Assembly: GCA_001749745.1 (NCBI GenBank)
Contig: JWTM01000292.1
Span: 62,001 to 126,000 of the forward strand
Length of the DNA stretch: 64,000 nucleotides
Direction of reading: 5' to 3'
Source: Candidatus Marispirochaeta associata
Lineage (GTDB): Bacteria > Spirochaetota > Spirochaetia > JC444 > Marispirochaetaceae
Shown: in pieces, positions 7,795 through 16,670 of the stretch
Numbering within the stretch: position 1 is the first letter of the stretch
Layout of the letters: each line of letters begins with the position of its first letter
Made by a program: the position numbers and the translations under genes
The notes under the pieces: generated by a model
What the model saw: the letters and a program-made list of their open reading frames with translations, nothing else
Told to the model about the DNA's origin: nothing
The model's database searches: none

Positions 7795-9843
7795 CTAGTC
7801 GCGCTCCGTTATAGAAAGCATTGCCGGTACGGGACGCGGGACTTGAACCGGATTGTTGTCCGACGGGGCGGGATAGCTGAGCACTTTGCGCTTGGTACCG
7901 ACAACGGCAGTCAGCGATGCCGAGGCTCCGCCGTCGAGGTTGACGAGAAAATCCAGCGGATCAGCCCCGGCGGCATCCATAGCCAGTTCCGCCGCCTCTC
8001 GAAATGTGACCCCCGAAGAGAGTCGGCTGCGCCCGGAGAAGACCATCTGGATGATACTACCCCCTGTGGTTTTCCCGATCACCGATCGGGGTTGCCTAAC
8101 CCGCGGATCCAGAGCGGTCTCCTGGGTTCGCCGGGATGCGGATGTGCTCCATCCCTCAAACTTAAGAGTATCCGGAGAGTCATCCTGCATCAGGTTAACT
8201 CCGTCTTGTACCAGCATATTGAAGCCGCCGCAGAGCCAGCGCCACTCAGTCCCCTCATGGGCGGGAAAGTTAATCATCCATCGAATAGAATCTCCAGCCG
8301 ATAATGTCTGCTCAGTAACCAGAACGGCTCCAAAAGGAGGTATCTCGACCGGTCCAGATTTATACTCGAGAACCGTATCATGACAAAGAACGGCACACGT
8401 TCGACCTGATCCGACAAGCCTTAGATCCGATCCAGGGGTATAGAGCGCCTCTTGTGGATTATCCGCCGGATTGACCGGGACGGCGCGCACATCGTTAACC
8501 GCCTTCGGATGCGCCCAGGCGGCGCTGAAATCCGGACCATGAAAAGCCTTCAATTCGCCTTCCAAGGTGCAACCCAGAAAGGCTTTATTATAGAGCGGCA
8601 GAGTCTCTATGTATCCGCCCCCGTTGGAACTGCGCATACCGATATAATCGAGCATGAAGTTTTCCCACGCTCCGCAGGAGCGGCCTGACTCTTCATAGCG
8701 ATACTGCAGCAGCTTGGTGAAGTAATAATTAAAGCTGGTGAAATAGCTGAGTGTTTCAGTTTCTATCTGCAGGGGCGACACCATATGCCGATAGAAGCGC
8801 GGAGCCACGATCACTGCAGACTCAGGCGCCCTCAATAAGGTCAGATGCACCGCATCCTCCGTATAAGGTGCTGCGCTTCTCCATGAGTGCCCGCTCTTTA
8901 CACGAAAGTCTTCACTAAAATTCACTGCACTCGAAGATTGTACAGAAGTCAGCCAGGCAGGCAGGGTATCTTTCGGACGTAGCGTGGGCTGAACCAAGGA
9001 TGCTGGAACTCTCTTGAGTACCTCCGAGGTCGATATACTCACTCTTCGATCTCCCTCAATCGATACCTGCGCCGCGAGAAACTCGCTATATGCGGAATTG
9101 CGGGGCCACCCCACGTTTTCAACCTCCGGATCGAGCTTCCCGAGCACTCCTCTGACAAACCATTCGGCGGTATCCGCCAGGCAGAGCGCCTCGATACGGT
9201 TCTCCGCCAAGACAAACATGAGCCAGCTGTGACTGCAGATGATGTTTCGACCGGTAGCGCGCAATACGTCAATCTCTTCCGTCGTATCGAGAGGAAGCAG
9301 TTGAAGGTCGGGATACTCCCGGCCGAGCGCATAGGGATGAGGTAGATCCAGTTCCGGGGATTCCGAAACCAGGATGGCAATCTCGCGCGGAGTTTTCAAA
9401 TTAATAAGGGTCGCTATCTCAGAGGAGCCCGAGAAAGAGTTCGATGGAATATAGAGAAGAGGTCCCGGCTTGATTATTGGATGCAGCAGTGCCGCCGTAA
9501 CTGGGGAGGAGTAGGAATCGGAGTCACTTAAAATCGCCGATTGCGGGAACAACTTACTCCGGGCCGTTCGGAATCTTTGAAGGAAATCCCAGGGCGAGAG
9601 GGTATCCTTTTGAATATCCGTGCGCAGGGTAAGAAGAATGCTGCGATACTCCTCGCCGGCAGCGCTCCTCCGCCAATCCTCGGGTAAGCGACGATCAATC
9701 AACGTCTCCCTCTCCGGATAGCGATCCAGCCTGATATCGAACTCTCCCGCAATGAGCCGATCATACCAAGAGGTACCCTTAAGACTCGCGTAAACACACG
9801 GATAGACCATAGACACAGAGTAGCATGGAGCTTTCATTATCAC
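7795..9843 (-). CDS. Large protein with C-terminal phosphodiester glycosidase (NAGPA-like) domain
   Basis: The protein has 682 residues from a GTG start at 9843. The N-terminal ~480 residues are not recognised. The last ~170 residues look like the phosphodiester glycosidase (NAGPA, exopolysaccharide-type) domain: GGFNMLVQDG, then RQPRSVIGKTTGG, then FREAAELAMDAAGADPLDFL and the signature NLDGGASAS close to the C-terminus. The family removes GlcNAc from phosphodiester-linked glycans such as teichoic acids or mannose-6-phosphate caps. I see no clear signal peptide or membrane segment. It is transcribed away from the amino-sugar operon, whose regulator starts about 75 bp away, so co-regulation is plausible. 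Confidence 0.6.
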   Translation of the reverse strand: MIMKAPCYSVSMVYPCVYASLKGTSWYDRLIAGEFDIRLDRYPERETLIDRRLPEDWRRSAAGEEYRSILLTLRTDIQKDTLSPWDFLQRFRTARSKLFPQSAILSDSDSYSSPVTAALLHPIIKPGPLLYIPSNSFSGSSEIATLINLKTPREIAILVSESPELDLPHPYALGREYPDLQLLPLDTTEEIDVLRATGRNIICSHSWLMFVLAENRIEALCLADTAEWFVRGVLGKLDPEVENVGWPRNSAYSEFLAAQVSIEGDRRVSISTSEVLKRVPASLVQPTLRPKDTLPAWLTSVQSSSAVNFSEDFRVKSGHSWRSAAPYTEDAVHLTLLRAPESAVIVAPRFYRHMVSPLQIETETLSYFTSFNYYFTKLLQYRYEESGRSCGAWENFMLDYIGMRSSNGGGYIETLPLYNKAFLGCTLEGELKAFHGPDFSAAWAHPKAVNDVRAVPVNPADNPQEALYTPGSDLRLVGSGRTCAVLCHDTVLEYKSGPVEIPPFGAVLVTEQTLSAGDSIRWMINFPAHEGTEWRWLCGGFNMLVQDGVNLMQDDSPDTLKFEGWSTSASRRTQETALDPRVRQPRSVIGKTTGGSIIQMVFSGRSRLSSGVTFREAAELAMDAAGADPLDFLVNLDGGASASLTAVVGTKRKVLSYPAPSDNNPVQVPRPVPAMLSITERD

Positions 9844-9848
9844 AATAC

Positions 9849-9918
9849 GCGCTATATAATGCGCATTTTTTCTATTTTTTTACGCAATAACTTGCGTTAC
9901 ATTCGATCTAATGTTATC
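9849..9918. promoter_or_regulatory. Divergent promoter/operator region between the NAGPA-like gene and the XRE-SorC regulator
   Basis: The short intergenic stretch is AT-rich with nested dyads: ACGCAA (9882-9887) pairs with TTGCGT (9892-9897) around TAAC, and GCGC blocks flank TATATAAT (about 9849-9864). A further imperfect pair TTACATT/AATGTTA lies at about 9897-9916. These are candidate operators for the adjacent regulator. No -35/-10 pair stands out clearly enough to assign. Confidence 0.4.
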
Positions 9919-11148
9919 ATGGATTCAATGGTTTCCGAAGGAGAGAAGATAGCTCATATCCTTAAGCGTCTGCGTCTCGCCAAGGGCTACTCCCAAAGCC
10001 ATGTAGCGAACTCCCTCGAGGTCCCCATGCGCACCTACCAGGGATGGGAGAGCAAGTACGCCTCCAATATCGACAATATCGTGAAGATCTGCCGCTTCTA
10101 CAGCATCTCCCCGGCGGAGATGTTTATGAGCTGGGCATCGGGGTACAATTTAGACGATCACTTCGACACGCTGGTCAATTCTAAGCACGAGGCCTCTTTA
10201 TCTATCGTCACGGATCTTTTCAACGGAATAGGTGCAGAGGAAATATATCGGAAGTATCCGAACCAATTCTGCAGTGATTCACCATCTAACCACGCAGTAC
10301 TGCGACGGATAATCCTGGATGTCTACCATAACCACCCCCACCATATTCCCTCCCTTTTTCCAGGCTTTGCGACGGAGCTGGAGACAGCGGTTTCAAAGGC
10401 ATACAGTCTCGCTCCGGGGGACGTCAAGGTTATCGACACCGGGAATATCCGGGTGCAGCTCCTGAAGGAGATCCTTCTCGCTTATCCCGGAGCGGAGCTC
10501 CTCACCCAGTGGACATCGGAGAAACCGGGCTTCCGCCTGGGAATCAGCAACGGATATATAGTCCCCAGGATTCTTGAACAGGTAAAACGGGGAGATATTC
10601 GAAATGTAAAATTGTTTCCAATGAACTTCACCAATACGGCCGTGGATTTTCCCGTCTCAAGCAGCTCCGTAATCTCCGCCTTCCTGCAGAAATCCGAGGG
10701 CTACGGCATCAGTATGGACACCTCCGGAGAGCGTGAGGTCCACAGCGCCATGCTTCTGGCCGACGCGGTAATCATGGGAATCGGAATCTTCTCTCCGGAC
10801 AGTCTGTATGAACGGATGATCACCACGGTCATGGGTAAAAGCGCTGCCGACGAGATCAGAGGCGCGGGCATTATCGGCGACTTGAATTATCATCTGCTGG
10901 ATGCCGAGGGAAATCGCGTCTGTTTAGAAAAAATTGTCGGCAGCATCGGCCGGACGGAGTCCGACCCCCTGGTAAAAGCCATCGACTTAACGGAGCTTGC
11001 TGAAAAGGCGCAGCGGGGATGCCGCAATCTGGTGGCTGCCGCGGGCGAGGCCAAGGCACCGGTGGTCAAGATCAGCCTTGAACAAGGATATGTAAACAAT
11101 CTGGTGATCGATTCATCTCTAGCCGCTGTCCTTCTGGACAGTCTTTAA
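9919..11148 (+). CDS. Transcriptional regulator: XRE-type HTH fused to a SorC-type sugar-binding domain
   Basis: Residues ~5-65 form an XRE/Cro helix-turn-helix (ILKRLRLAKGYSQSHVANSL ... MRTYQGWE). The C-terminal ~260 residues resemble the SorC/DeoR-type phosphosugar-binding domain: LGISNGYIVPRIL, then ADAVIMGIGIFSPDS, then AAGEAKAPVVKISL and LVIDSSLAAVLL at the end. SorC regulators normally carry a different, sigma-like HTH at the N-terminus, so this is an unusual pairing. The phosphosugar effector is likely an amino-sugar phosphate, given the downstream NagA. Start is uncertain: ATG at 9919 or 9928; an in-frame ATG at 9859 would run through the operator region. Confidence 0.72.
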   Translation: MDSMVSEGEKIAHILKRLRLAKGYSQSHVANSLEVPMRTYQGWESKYASNIDNIVKICRFYSISPAEMFMSWASGYNLDDHFDTLVNSKHEASLSIVTDLFNGIGAEEIYRKYPNQFCSDSPSNHAVLRRIILDVYHNHPHHIPSLFPGFATELETAVSKAYSLAPGDVKVIDTGNIRVQLLKEILLAYPGAELLTQWTSEKPGFRLGISNGYIVPRILEQVKRGDIRNVKLFPMNFTNTAVDFPVSSSSVISAFLQKSEGYGISMDTSGEREVHSAMLLADAVIMGIGIFSPDSLYERMITTVMGKSAADEIRGAGIIGDLNYHLLDAEGNRVCLEKIVGSIGRTESDPLVKAIDLTELAEKAQRGCRNLVAAAGEAKAPVVKISLEQGYVNNLVIDSSLAAVLLDSL

Positions 11149-11163
11149 GGAGCAAGAAGAGGA

Positions 11164-12369
11164 ATGGATTTGAAGCTTACAAAAGAGAGGCACGATCTAT
11201 TCGATCTTACCGATGATACAGCCTACCGGACGGTACGCGAGATGGCGGATGATATTTTAGAAGGCGCAGACCCCTCAGGGGAGAGTCTCTTCGCCGGATT
11301 GGCCGGAATCCTGGCTGATTCAAAGCGATCCTTCCAGGCCCATCGGACGAAACCTCTCCGGGTAGCTATCCTGATGAATCTGATCCACGAACAGAACCGT
11401 TTGCGGCCTTCATCGCCGGATAATCCCAACGGGGAAAACTCCCTGGAGAACAAACTGAAGCAGCTCGATTGGCTTTTAGCCGGAAGCGCCGTCGACTACC
11501 GACTTATTTATGTATCCGGCACTTGTCCCTGGGGATCGGATGCGGTATTGGAGCGGCAGGTAGCTCGTATCGGGACCGACAAGGTCGTTCATCTGCGCAT
11601 AGAGGACTCGCCCCATGAGAATCAGTTCATCCGGAATCAAAAGGGCGGGGAGCTGATCTTCGGGATGCGCAGCATCCTAAACCAACCCGGATACCCCGAT
11701 CCGGGCGAGTTCGACTGCATGCTCTTCACCGATGCCGACATGACCCTCGACATGGGACAACTCGGGACTCTAATCGACGGGTATCATACAGGGAAGGATC
11801 TGATCTGCGGCAACCGGATGGATCCGGACTCTATCCTAGTAAAGAATATGACCCGCGCCGGGAGCGGCGTTCTCCTTTTTCGTCATTTCCAACGGAAACT
11901 GGCGCCGCTCTTCTTCCGGGATATGAATCTCCTCGACACCCAGTGCCCCTGGAAGTTCCTCTCCCGCAGTGGCTTAAAGAAGATCGTACCCGATTTGGAT
12001 TGCATGGACTGGTCGATAGACACCGATATTCTTTCGTCCGCATATTCTCACGGGATCACGATCCACACGCAGGCGATCTCCGCCATCGACTCCGAACTTG
12101 AATCCCACGGGAAGGCCCTGGGTCATTATGTGAGAAACAAGACGATCATCGACGGCACGATTCATCAGGCGCAAAAATACGATCTTCCCTATGATCGCGA
12201 GATCGCGCGTTTGGTAGCGCGTTACCTGCGCACCGACGACGACTATCGCGCCCTATTAGAATCGGGTCTTCCCGAATCGCTGGAGCATCTGCCGAACGAG
12301 GAGTGGGGACGCTCTGAAGAGATTAGCCCGGATCTGCTCGAGGAGTGGCTCAGGGCTATCACTACCTAG
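11164..12369 (+). CDS. Glycosyltransferase-like protein (GT-A fold)
   Basis: A 401-residue cytoplasmic-looking protein. A Rossmann-like start (LRVAILMNLIHEQ, ~65-77) and a DxD motif at residues 190-192 in CMLFTDADMTL suggest a GT2-like, metal-dependent nucleotide-sugar glycosyltransferase or nucleotidyltransferase. A later CPWKFLSRSGLKKI segment looks like an acceptor loop. I cannot assign it to a named family. It follows the regulator by 15 bases and precedes the ABC importer, so it probably acts in the same amino-sugar pathway. One possibility is a sugar processing enzyme that uses a GT fold rather than a true transferase. Confidence 0.5.
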   Translation: MDLKLTKERHDLFDLTDDTAYRTVREMADDILEGADPSGESLFAGLAGILADSKRSFQAHRTKPLRVAILMNLIHEQNRLRPSSPDNPNGENSLENKLKQLDWLLAGSAVDYRLIYVSGTCPWGSDAVLERQVARIGTDKVVHLRIEDSPHENQFIRNQKGGELIFGMRSILNQPGYPDPGEFDCMLFTDADMTLDMGQLGTLIDGYHTGKDLICGNRMDPDSILVKNMTRAGSGVLLFRHFQRKLAPLFFRDMNLLDTQCPWKFLSRSGLKKIVPDLDCMDWSIDTDILSSAYSHGITIHTQAISAIDSELESHGKALGHYVRNKTIIDGTIHQAQKYDLPYDREIARLVARYLRTDDDYRALLESGLPESLEHLPNEEWGRSEEISPDLLEEWLRAITT

Positions 12370-12376
12370 GTGAAAA

Positions 12377-12393
12377 CCGGTTCGTTGAACCGG
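12377..12393 (+). other. Intercistronic hairpin before the sugar-binding protein gene
   Basis: CCGGTTC (12377-12383) and GAACCGG (12387-12393) form a 7-bp stem with a 3-base loop between the glycosyltransferase and the substrate-binding protein. On the plus strand it is followed by A residues, so it is more likely a transcript-end stabiliser or processing site than a terminator. Confidence 0.4.
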
Positions 12394-12415
12394 AAAAAAT
12401 ATTACGGAGGAGAAG

Positions 12416-13735
12416 ATGAGAAAACTTACCTTATCTTTGGTTGTCCTGCTTACCGCAGCCATGCTTTTTGCCGGCGGTACCCAGGAAGAGACGGTGACGA
12501 CCTCGGACGGACCCGTATCGCTCGAGTATTGGATGTGGGACCCTAACTTTGCAGAACAGGAGCAGGGATTAATCGACCGCTATATGGCCGCCAATCCCGA
12601 GGTATCCATCAACCTGACGGCGCTGGATCCCAAGAGCTACTGGACGAAACTGGCGGCAATGGCCGCATCCAAGCAGATGCCGGATGTGTTCAACATGCAC
12701 CCCAATTCCGTCGAGGATTTTGTCGATCAGAACGCTCTGCTTGATTTAACCGATATGGTCAAGAAGGACTTCAACGAAGACGAATACTTCTGGAGCGTTT
12801 TGGAATCCAGCTTCAGCGTCGACGACCGCTACTACAGCGTGCCCTTTGCCTGGGTCGGGAGCGTTATCTATTACAACAAGGATATGTTCGACAAGTACGG
12901 CGTATCCTATCCGAGCGAAGGCTGGGACTGGGACGAGTTCCTGGAAAAGGCGCAGGCTCTCACCAAGGATCTCGACGGCGACGGCAAGACTGATCAATGG
13001 GGTTACTCGGTGTTCTCCCGCTATGCAGTCTACGACGGCTGGATTCTCCAGAACGATGGAGATTACATCGACCGCCAGAATCTGACCTGGGACCCGAATG
13101 CAAACGCCCGGGAGGCCATGAACTTCGTCAATGATCTGGCGAACAAGTACATGGTCGCTCCTCACCCCAAGGACTACGATCTCGACAAGAAGAAGATCAA
13201 ACTCATGTTCCAGCAGGAGAACGCCGCTATGATCTCCGAAGGAAGCTGGAACATCAAGTTCATGCGCGAGGATATGGAAGCGGAGTTCGACTGGGACATA
13301 GCCTACTTCCCGAGAGGACCGCACTGGAAGCAGGATACCATGCACGCCTGGGCGGACGGCATCGCCATCCCCACCAGCTCCGAGAATCCCGAGGCGGCCT
13401 GGAATTTCATCAAGTATGTATTGCAGCGCCCGGCCGGCGACTACTATCCCGGAAAGGTTCCCTTCTTCAAGGAAGAGGCCTATTCGGACGAGTGGGACGT
13501 CTTCAAATCCAGAGGACTGCCCCCCGAGCACAAGCCTATCATTCTTAGCTATGGTGAGAACGCCGGACACTTCTACACCAAGTACTGGAAGTTCTGGAGA
13601 GGCTATGCCAGCGCCGAGGGCGCAGGTTTAAGCGAATTCATCGATGCGTCCCTGAACGGCGACATGACGATGGACGAGCTGTACGCCAACGCCGACAAGG
13701 AAATGAACAAGCTGTTGGATAAGGCCTACCGCTAA
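12416..13735 (+). CDS. Sugar ABC transporter substrate-binding protein
   Basis: An exported 439-residue family-1 extracellular solute-binding protein. The N-terminus has a positively charged start, a hydrophobic core and MLFAGGTQEE; this signal shape without a lipobox cysteine is common in spirochaetal binding proteins (from memory). Internal segments such as WMWDPNFAEQEQGL, MPDVFNMHP, SVIYYNKDMFDKYG and AAWNFIKYVL are typical of sugar binders. GGAGGAG precedes the ATG. It is followed by the two permeases and NagA, which points to an N-acetylated amino sugar or its glycoside as substrate. No ATPase gene is nearby; MsmK-type shared ATPases usually serve such importers. Confidence 0.88.
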   Translation: MRKLTLSLVVLLTAAMLFAGGTQEETVTTSDGPVSLEYWMWDPNFAEQEQGLIDRYMAANPEVSINLTALDPKSYWTKLAAMAASKQMPDVFNMHPNSVEDFVDQNALLDLTDMVKKDFNEDEYFWSVLESSFSVDDRYYSVPFAWVGSVIYYNKDMFDKYGVSYPSEGWDWDEFLEKAQALTKDLDGDGKTDQWGYSVFSRYAVYDGWILQNDGDYIDRQNLTWDPNANAREAMNFVNDLANKYMVAPHPKDYDLDKKKIKLMFQQENAAMISEGSWNIKFMREDMEAEFDWDIAYFPRGPHWKQDTMHAWADGIAIPTSSENPEAAWNFIKYVLQRPAGDYYPGKVPFFKEEAYSDEWDVFKSRGLPPEHKPIILSYGENAGHFYTKYWKFWRGYASAEGAGLSEFIDASLNGDMTMDELYANADKEMNKLLDKAYR

Positions 13736-13742
13736 ACCCTAT

Positions 13743-13784
13743 GAACCCGGAGTGGAGATCCGCAATAACGGCCCCTCCGGGTTC
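13743..13784 (+). other. Intercistronic hairpin between binding protein and permease genes
   Basis: GAACCCGGAG (13743-13752) pairs perfectly with CTCCGGGTTC (13775-13784). There is no T tract. Such hairpins commonly protect the upstream binding-protein mRNA or reduce read-through, giving more binding protein than permease. The second sugar operon of this window has the same arrangement. Confidence 0.6.
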
Positions 13785-13800
13785 TTACTAAGGAAACAGT

Positions 13801-14673
13801 ATGAAGTATAAACTCTATGTTCCCTATCTATTTATTTTCCTGGCCATGCTGGGTCTATTCGTCTTTCGCCTGGGACCGCTCTTCATGGCCGGGATCATGT
13901 CGTTCACCGACTGGAGCATGTTCGGCGACCCCGGATTTGTGGGGCTCGAGAACTATTTTGATTTCTTCTCCGACACCACCTTCTGGAAGATCGTAGGACA
14001 CACCCTGCTTTTCAGTCTGATCTTCGTTCCGATAATCGTCTTCGGCTCCTTGATACTTGCGGTACTGCTCAACCAAGGGGTGAAGGGAACAACCGCATTC
14101 AGGGCAATGTATTTTGCGCCGGTTATTACCTCCACCGTTGCGGTCGGGATTGTATGGCGTTGGATCTTCGGAGCCGACGTGGGGATGCTCAACTTCCTGC
14201 TGCGCTCATTGGGTGTCGGATCTCCGCCGTCGTGGCTCTCCGATCGTAGCCTGTCGCTGTTGGTCGTAGCGGTGGTCTTCGCCTGGAAACGGCTCGGTTA
14301 CTATATGGTGCTTTATCTCGCAGGCCTACAGGATATCCCCAAGACCCTGTATGAAGCGGCGCGCATCGACGGAGCCGGTCCGTTTACCGTTTTTTTCAGG
14401 ATAACGGTTCCGCTGATCACGCCGATTATGTTCTTCATTATGATTATGGCGGTAGTCGACTCATTCAAGAACTTCGATATTATCTACACCATGACCAGGG
14501 GCGGTCCGGGCACCGCATCTACAACCATGGCATACTACATCTACCAGCATGCCTTCGAACTCTTTCAGATGGGCCAGGCCGCCAGTCTCTCGATGGTACT
14601 CTTGGTTATCGTCGGTAGTTTTTCCTATCTCAATTTCATCTACAAATCTCGCTGGGTGCAGACACAAGGGTAG
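13801..14673 (+). CDS. Sugar ABC transporter permease (MalF/UgpA type)
   Basis: A 290-residue inner-membrane protein with six predicted helices. The EAA loop that contacts the ATPase is seen as LYEAARIDGAGPFTVFFRITVP, split here as EAARIDGAG and FFRITVPLI. It starts after the intercistronic hairpin and is followed 8 bases later by the partner permease. It forms the heterodimeric channel of the importer whose binding protein is encoded just upstream. Confidence 0.9.
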   Translation: MKYKLYVPYLFIFLAMLGLFVFRLGPLFMAGIMSFTDWSMFGDPGFVGLENYFDFFSDTTFWKIVGHTLLFSLIFVPIIVFGSLILAVLLNQGVKGTTAFRAMYFAPVITSTVAVGIVWRWIFGADVGMLNFLLRSLGVGSPPSWLSDRSLSLLVVAVVFAWKRLGYYMVLYLAGLQDIPKTLYEAARIDGAGPFTVFFRITVPLITPIMFFIMIMAVVDSFKNFDIIYTMTRGGPGTASTTMAYYIYQHAFELFQMGQAASLSMVLLVIVGSFSYLNFIYKSRWVQTQG

Positions 14674-14681
14674 GGACGTTT

Positions 14682-15503
14682 ATGAAAACCTATGAGAAGA
14701 TACTGTTATATACAATCCTGATCCTGATTGCGATTGTTAACGTCTTTCCATTCTACTGGATGCTAAACGTCTCACTCCAACCGCTGGAGGCCGTCTATGC
14801 AGATCCGCCGGAGTTCATCGCCAAGCAGCCGACCCTGAACAACTACCGGCAGATATTCCTGAAGTACAATTTCCTCCGCTTCACGGTGAACAGCATGTTC
14901 ATTTCATTCACCGCAGCCTTCGGGCAGCTATTGACTTGCAGTTTAGCCGGCTTCGCTTTCGCCAGGATGAAGTTTCCCGGGAAGGAGCTGCTCTTCGGTC
15001 TTATCCTGGCGACGATAATGATCCCCATAGAGGTCGTTATCATTCCGGAATTTCTCTTGATGGGTGCTCTCGGCTGGATCAACACCTATCTGCCGATGAT
15101 CGTACCCTCCTTTCTGATCGGTACGACCGGCGTATTCCTGATGCGGAGTTTTTACGAGAACGTGCCTAAAGAGCTCGAAGAGGCGGCGGTGGTGGACGGA
15201 GCGCGCCCTTTCGCTATCTACTGGAGGATATTCCTGCCGGTCTCCGGGGCCTCCTTATCGGCCCTCTTTATCATCTCGTTCCTCATCAACTGGAACGCCT
15301 TCCTGCGTCCCCTGGTCTATCTGAACAGTAAACAGCTCTACACCTTGACCCTGGGCCTAATCAGCTTTGTGGGCGAGTTCTCCGCCCAATGGAATTTTCT
15401 GCTGGCCGGGGCGGTTGTCTCGGTAGTACCTATATTCACGGTCTACTTGATCATGCAGAAGCAGTTTATCGAGGGGATAACGACTACGGGAGTCAAGGGA
15501 TAG
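14682..15503 (+). CDS. Sugar ABC transporter permease (MalG/UgpE type)
   Basis: The 273-residue second permease has six predicted helices and an EAA loop (LEEAAVVDGARPFAIYWRIF). The end, FIEGITTTGVKG, is the typical C-terminus of MalG-like permeases. It begins 8 bases after the first permease stop and is followed 3 bases later by nagA, so these genes are one transcript. Confidence 0.9.
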   Translation: MKTYEKILLYTILILIAIVNVFPFYWMLNVSLQPLEAVYADPPEFIAKQPTLNNYRQIFLKYNFLRFTVNSMFISFTAAFGQLLTCSLAGFAFARMKFPGKELLFGLILATIMIPIEVVIIPEFLLMGALGWINTYLPMIVPSFLIGTTGVFLMRSFYENVPKELEEAAVVDGARPFAIYWRIFLPVSGASLSALFIISFLINWNAFLRPLVYLNSKQLYTLTLGLISFVGEFSAQWNFLLAGAVVSVVPIFTVYLIMQKQFIEGITTTGVKG

Positions 15504-15506
15504 AAG

Positions 15507-16670
15507 TTGGCCCGTATCTGGCTGACCGGCGGCACGATTCTGACCGGGTATATGAAGATGGAGTCCTCCTCCCTGCTGATCGAAAACGGCAAAATCGGCG
15601 ATCTGGTCAGCGACAGGCGCTTCGCCGAACGCGAAAGGACCAGGGATGAGAAGATCTATGAGCTGGATGGGGCTTATGTAAGCCCCGGATTCATCGACAC
15701 CCATATCCACGGATTCGGCGGCTATGGAGTCGAAGACTGCACGGTAGAGTCGATTCTCGGGATGAGCCGCGAACTGGCCCGCTTCGGAGTCACCGGATTC
15801 TGTCCTACCGTCTACACCGACCGCCAGGAGCGGATGGAGGCCTCCCTCGCGGCCTGCGCCGGGGCCAGAGGCAAAGAGTCGGGAGCCAGGATCCTCGGGA
15901 TCCACATGGAGGGCCCCTTTATCTCCCTTAAGCGGGCGGGAGCCCAACGTCCCGAGGCGGTCGCCCGGGTCGACCTTGAACGAATGGAACGGCTCTGGCA
16001 GGCGGCAAACAGAGACATCGTAACCATGACCGTAGCCCCGGAACTGAAAGGGATGCGTGAGCTGGCGCTCTGGTGCATGAAACGGGGAATCACTTTGCAG
16101 GCGGGCCATACCGACGCCGACTACGAACAGATGCTGGAAGGGATGCAGGCGGGCATCCTCCACTCGACCCACTTCTTCAACGCCATGAGCAGTCTCCACC
16201 ATCGCAACCCCGGGGCCGTCGGCACGATCATGATCCATCCGGAGATCTCCTGCGAGGTGATCGCCGACGGCCACCATGTGCATCCCGGACTGGTCAAGCT
16301 CCTGCTGCGGGACAAACCGGTTAGCCGGGTGGTGCTGGTTACGGATGCGCTCAAACCCGCCGGAACGAAGGAAGCCGCCGGAACCGCCAACGGCATGCCG
16401 GTGCACGATGCGGAAGGAGTCTTTCGGCTCGACGACGACACAATCGCAGGCTCCGCGCTCACCATGCCCAGGGGCATCGCCAACCTGGTTGAATGGGGGG
16501 TGCCGGTCGAACACGCGGTTCAGATGGCCGGAAGTAACCCAGCCCGGATCTTCGGCTTCGAGAAGCGGGGGCTCCTGGTCCCGAGCAACCGGGCCGATGT
16601 GGTCGTCTTCGACCGCGCCTTCAATATCCTCAAGACCTTTATCGGTGGACGGGAGTTTGAGGCGCCCTAG
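15507..16670 (+). CDS. nagA: N-acetylglucosamine-6-phosphate deacetylase
   Basis: A 387-residue amidohydrolase that deacetylates GlcNAc-6-P to GlcN-6-P and acetate in the cytoplasm. The family motifs are visible: FIDTHIHGFGGYGVED, GIHMEGPFIS, the metal ligand region AGHTDADYEQ, THFFNAMSSLHHRNPG and CEVIADGHHVHP, with LVTDAL near the end. Start is TTG at 15507, three bases after the permease stop. It is the only catabolic enzyme in this operon and fixes the pathway as one for N-acetyl amino sugars. Its stop codon overlaps the stop of the convergent mogA gene (CTAG at 16667-16670). Confidence 0.92.
   Translation: MARIWLTGGTILTGYMKMESSSLLIENGKIGDLVSDRRFAERERTRDEKIYELDGAYVSPGFIDTHIHGFGGYGVEDCTVESILGMSRELARFGVTGFCPTVYTDRQERMEASLAACAGARGKESGARILGIHMEGPFISLKRAGAQRPEAVARVDLERMERLWQAANRDIVTMTVAPELKGMRELALWCMKRGITLQAGHTDADYEQMLEGMQAGILHSTHFFNAMSSLHHRNPGAVGTIMIHPEISCEVIADGHHVHPGLVKLLLRDKPVSRVVLVTDALKPAGTKEAAGTANGMPVHDAEGVFRLDDDTIAGSALTMPRGIANLVEWGVPVEHAVQMAGSNPARIFGFEKRGLLVPSNRADVVVFDRAFNILKTFIGGREFEAP

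Noticed and set aside
15357..16514. Minus-strand open frame of 385 codons opposite nagA.
   Set aside because: nagA is unambiguous on the plus strand; the antisense frame has repetitive Gly/His-rich composition typical of shadow frames.
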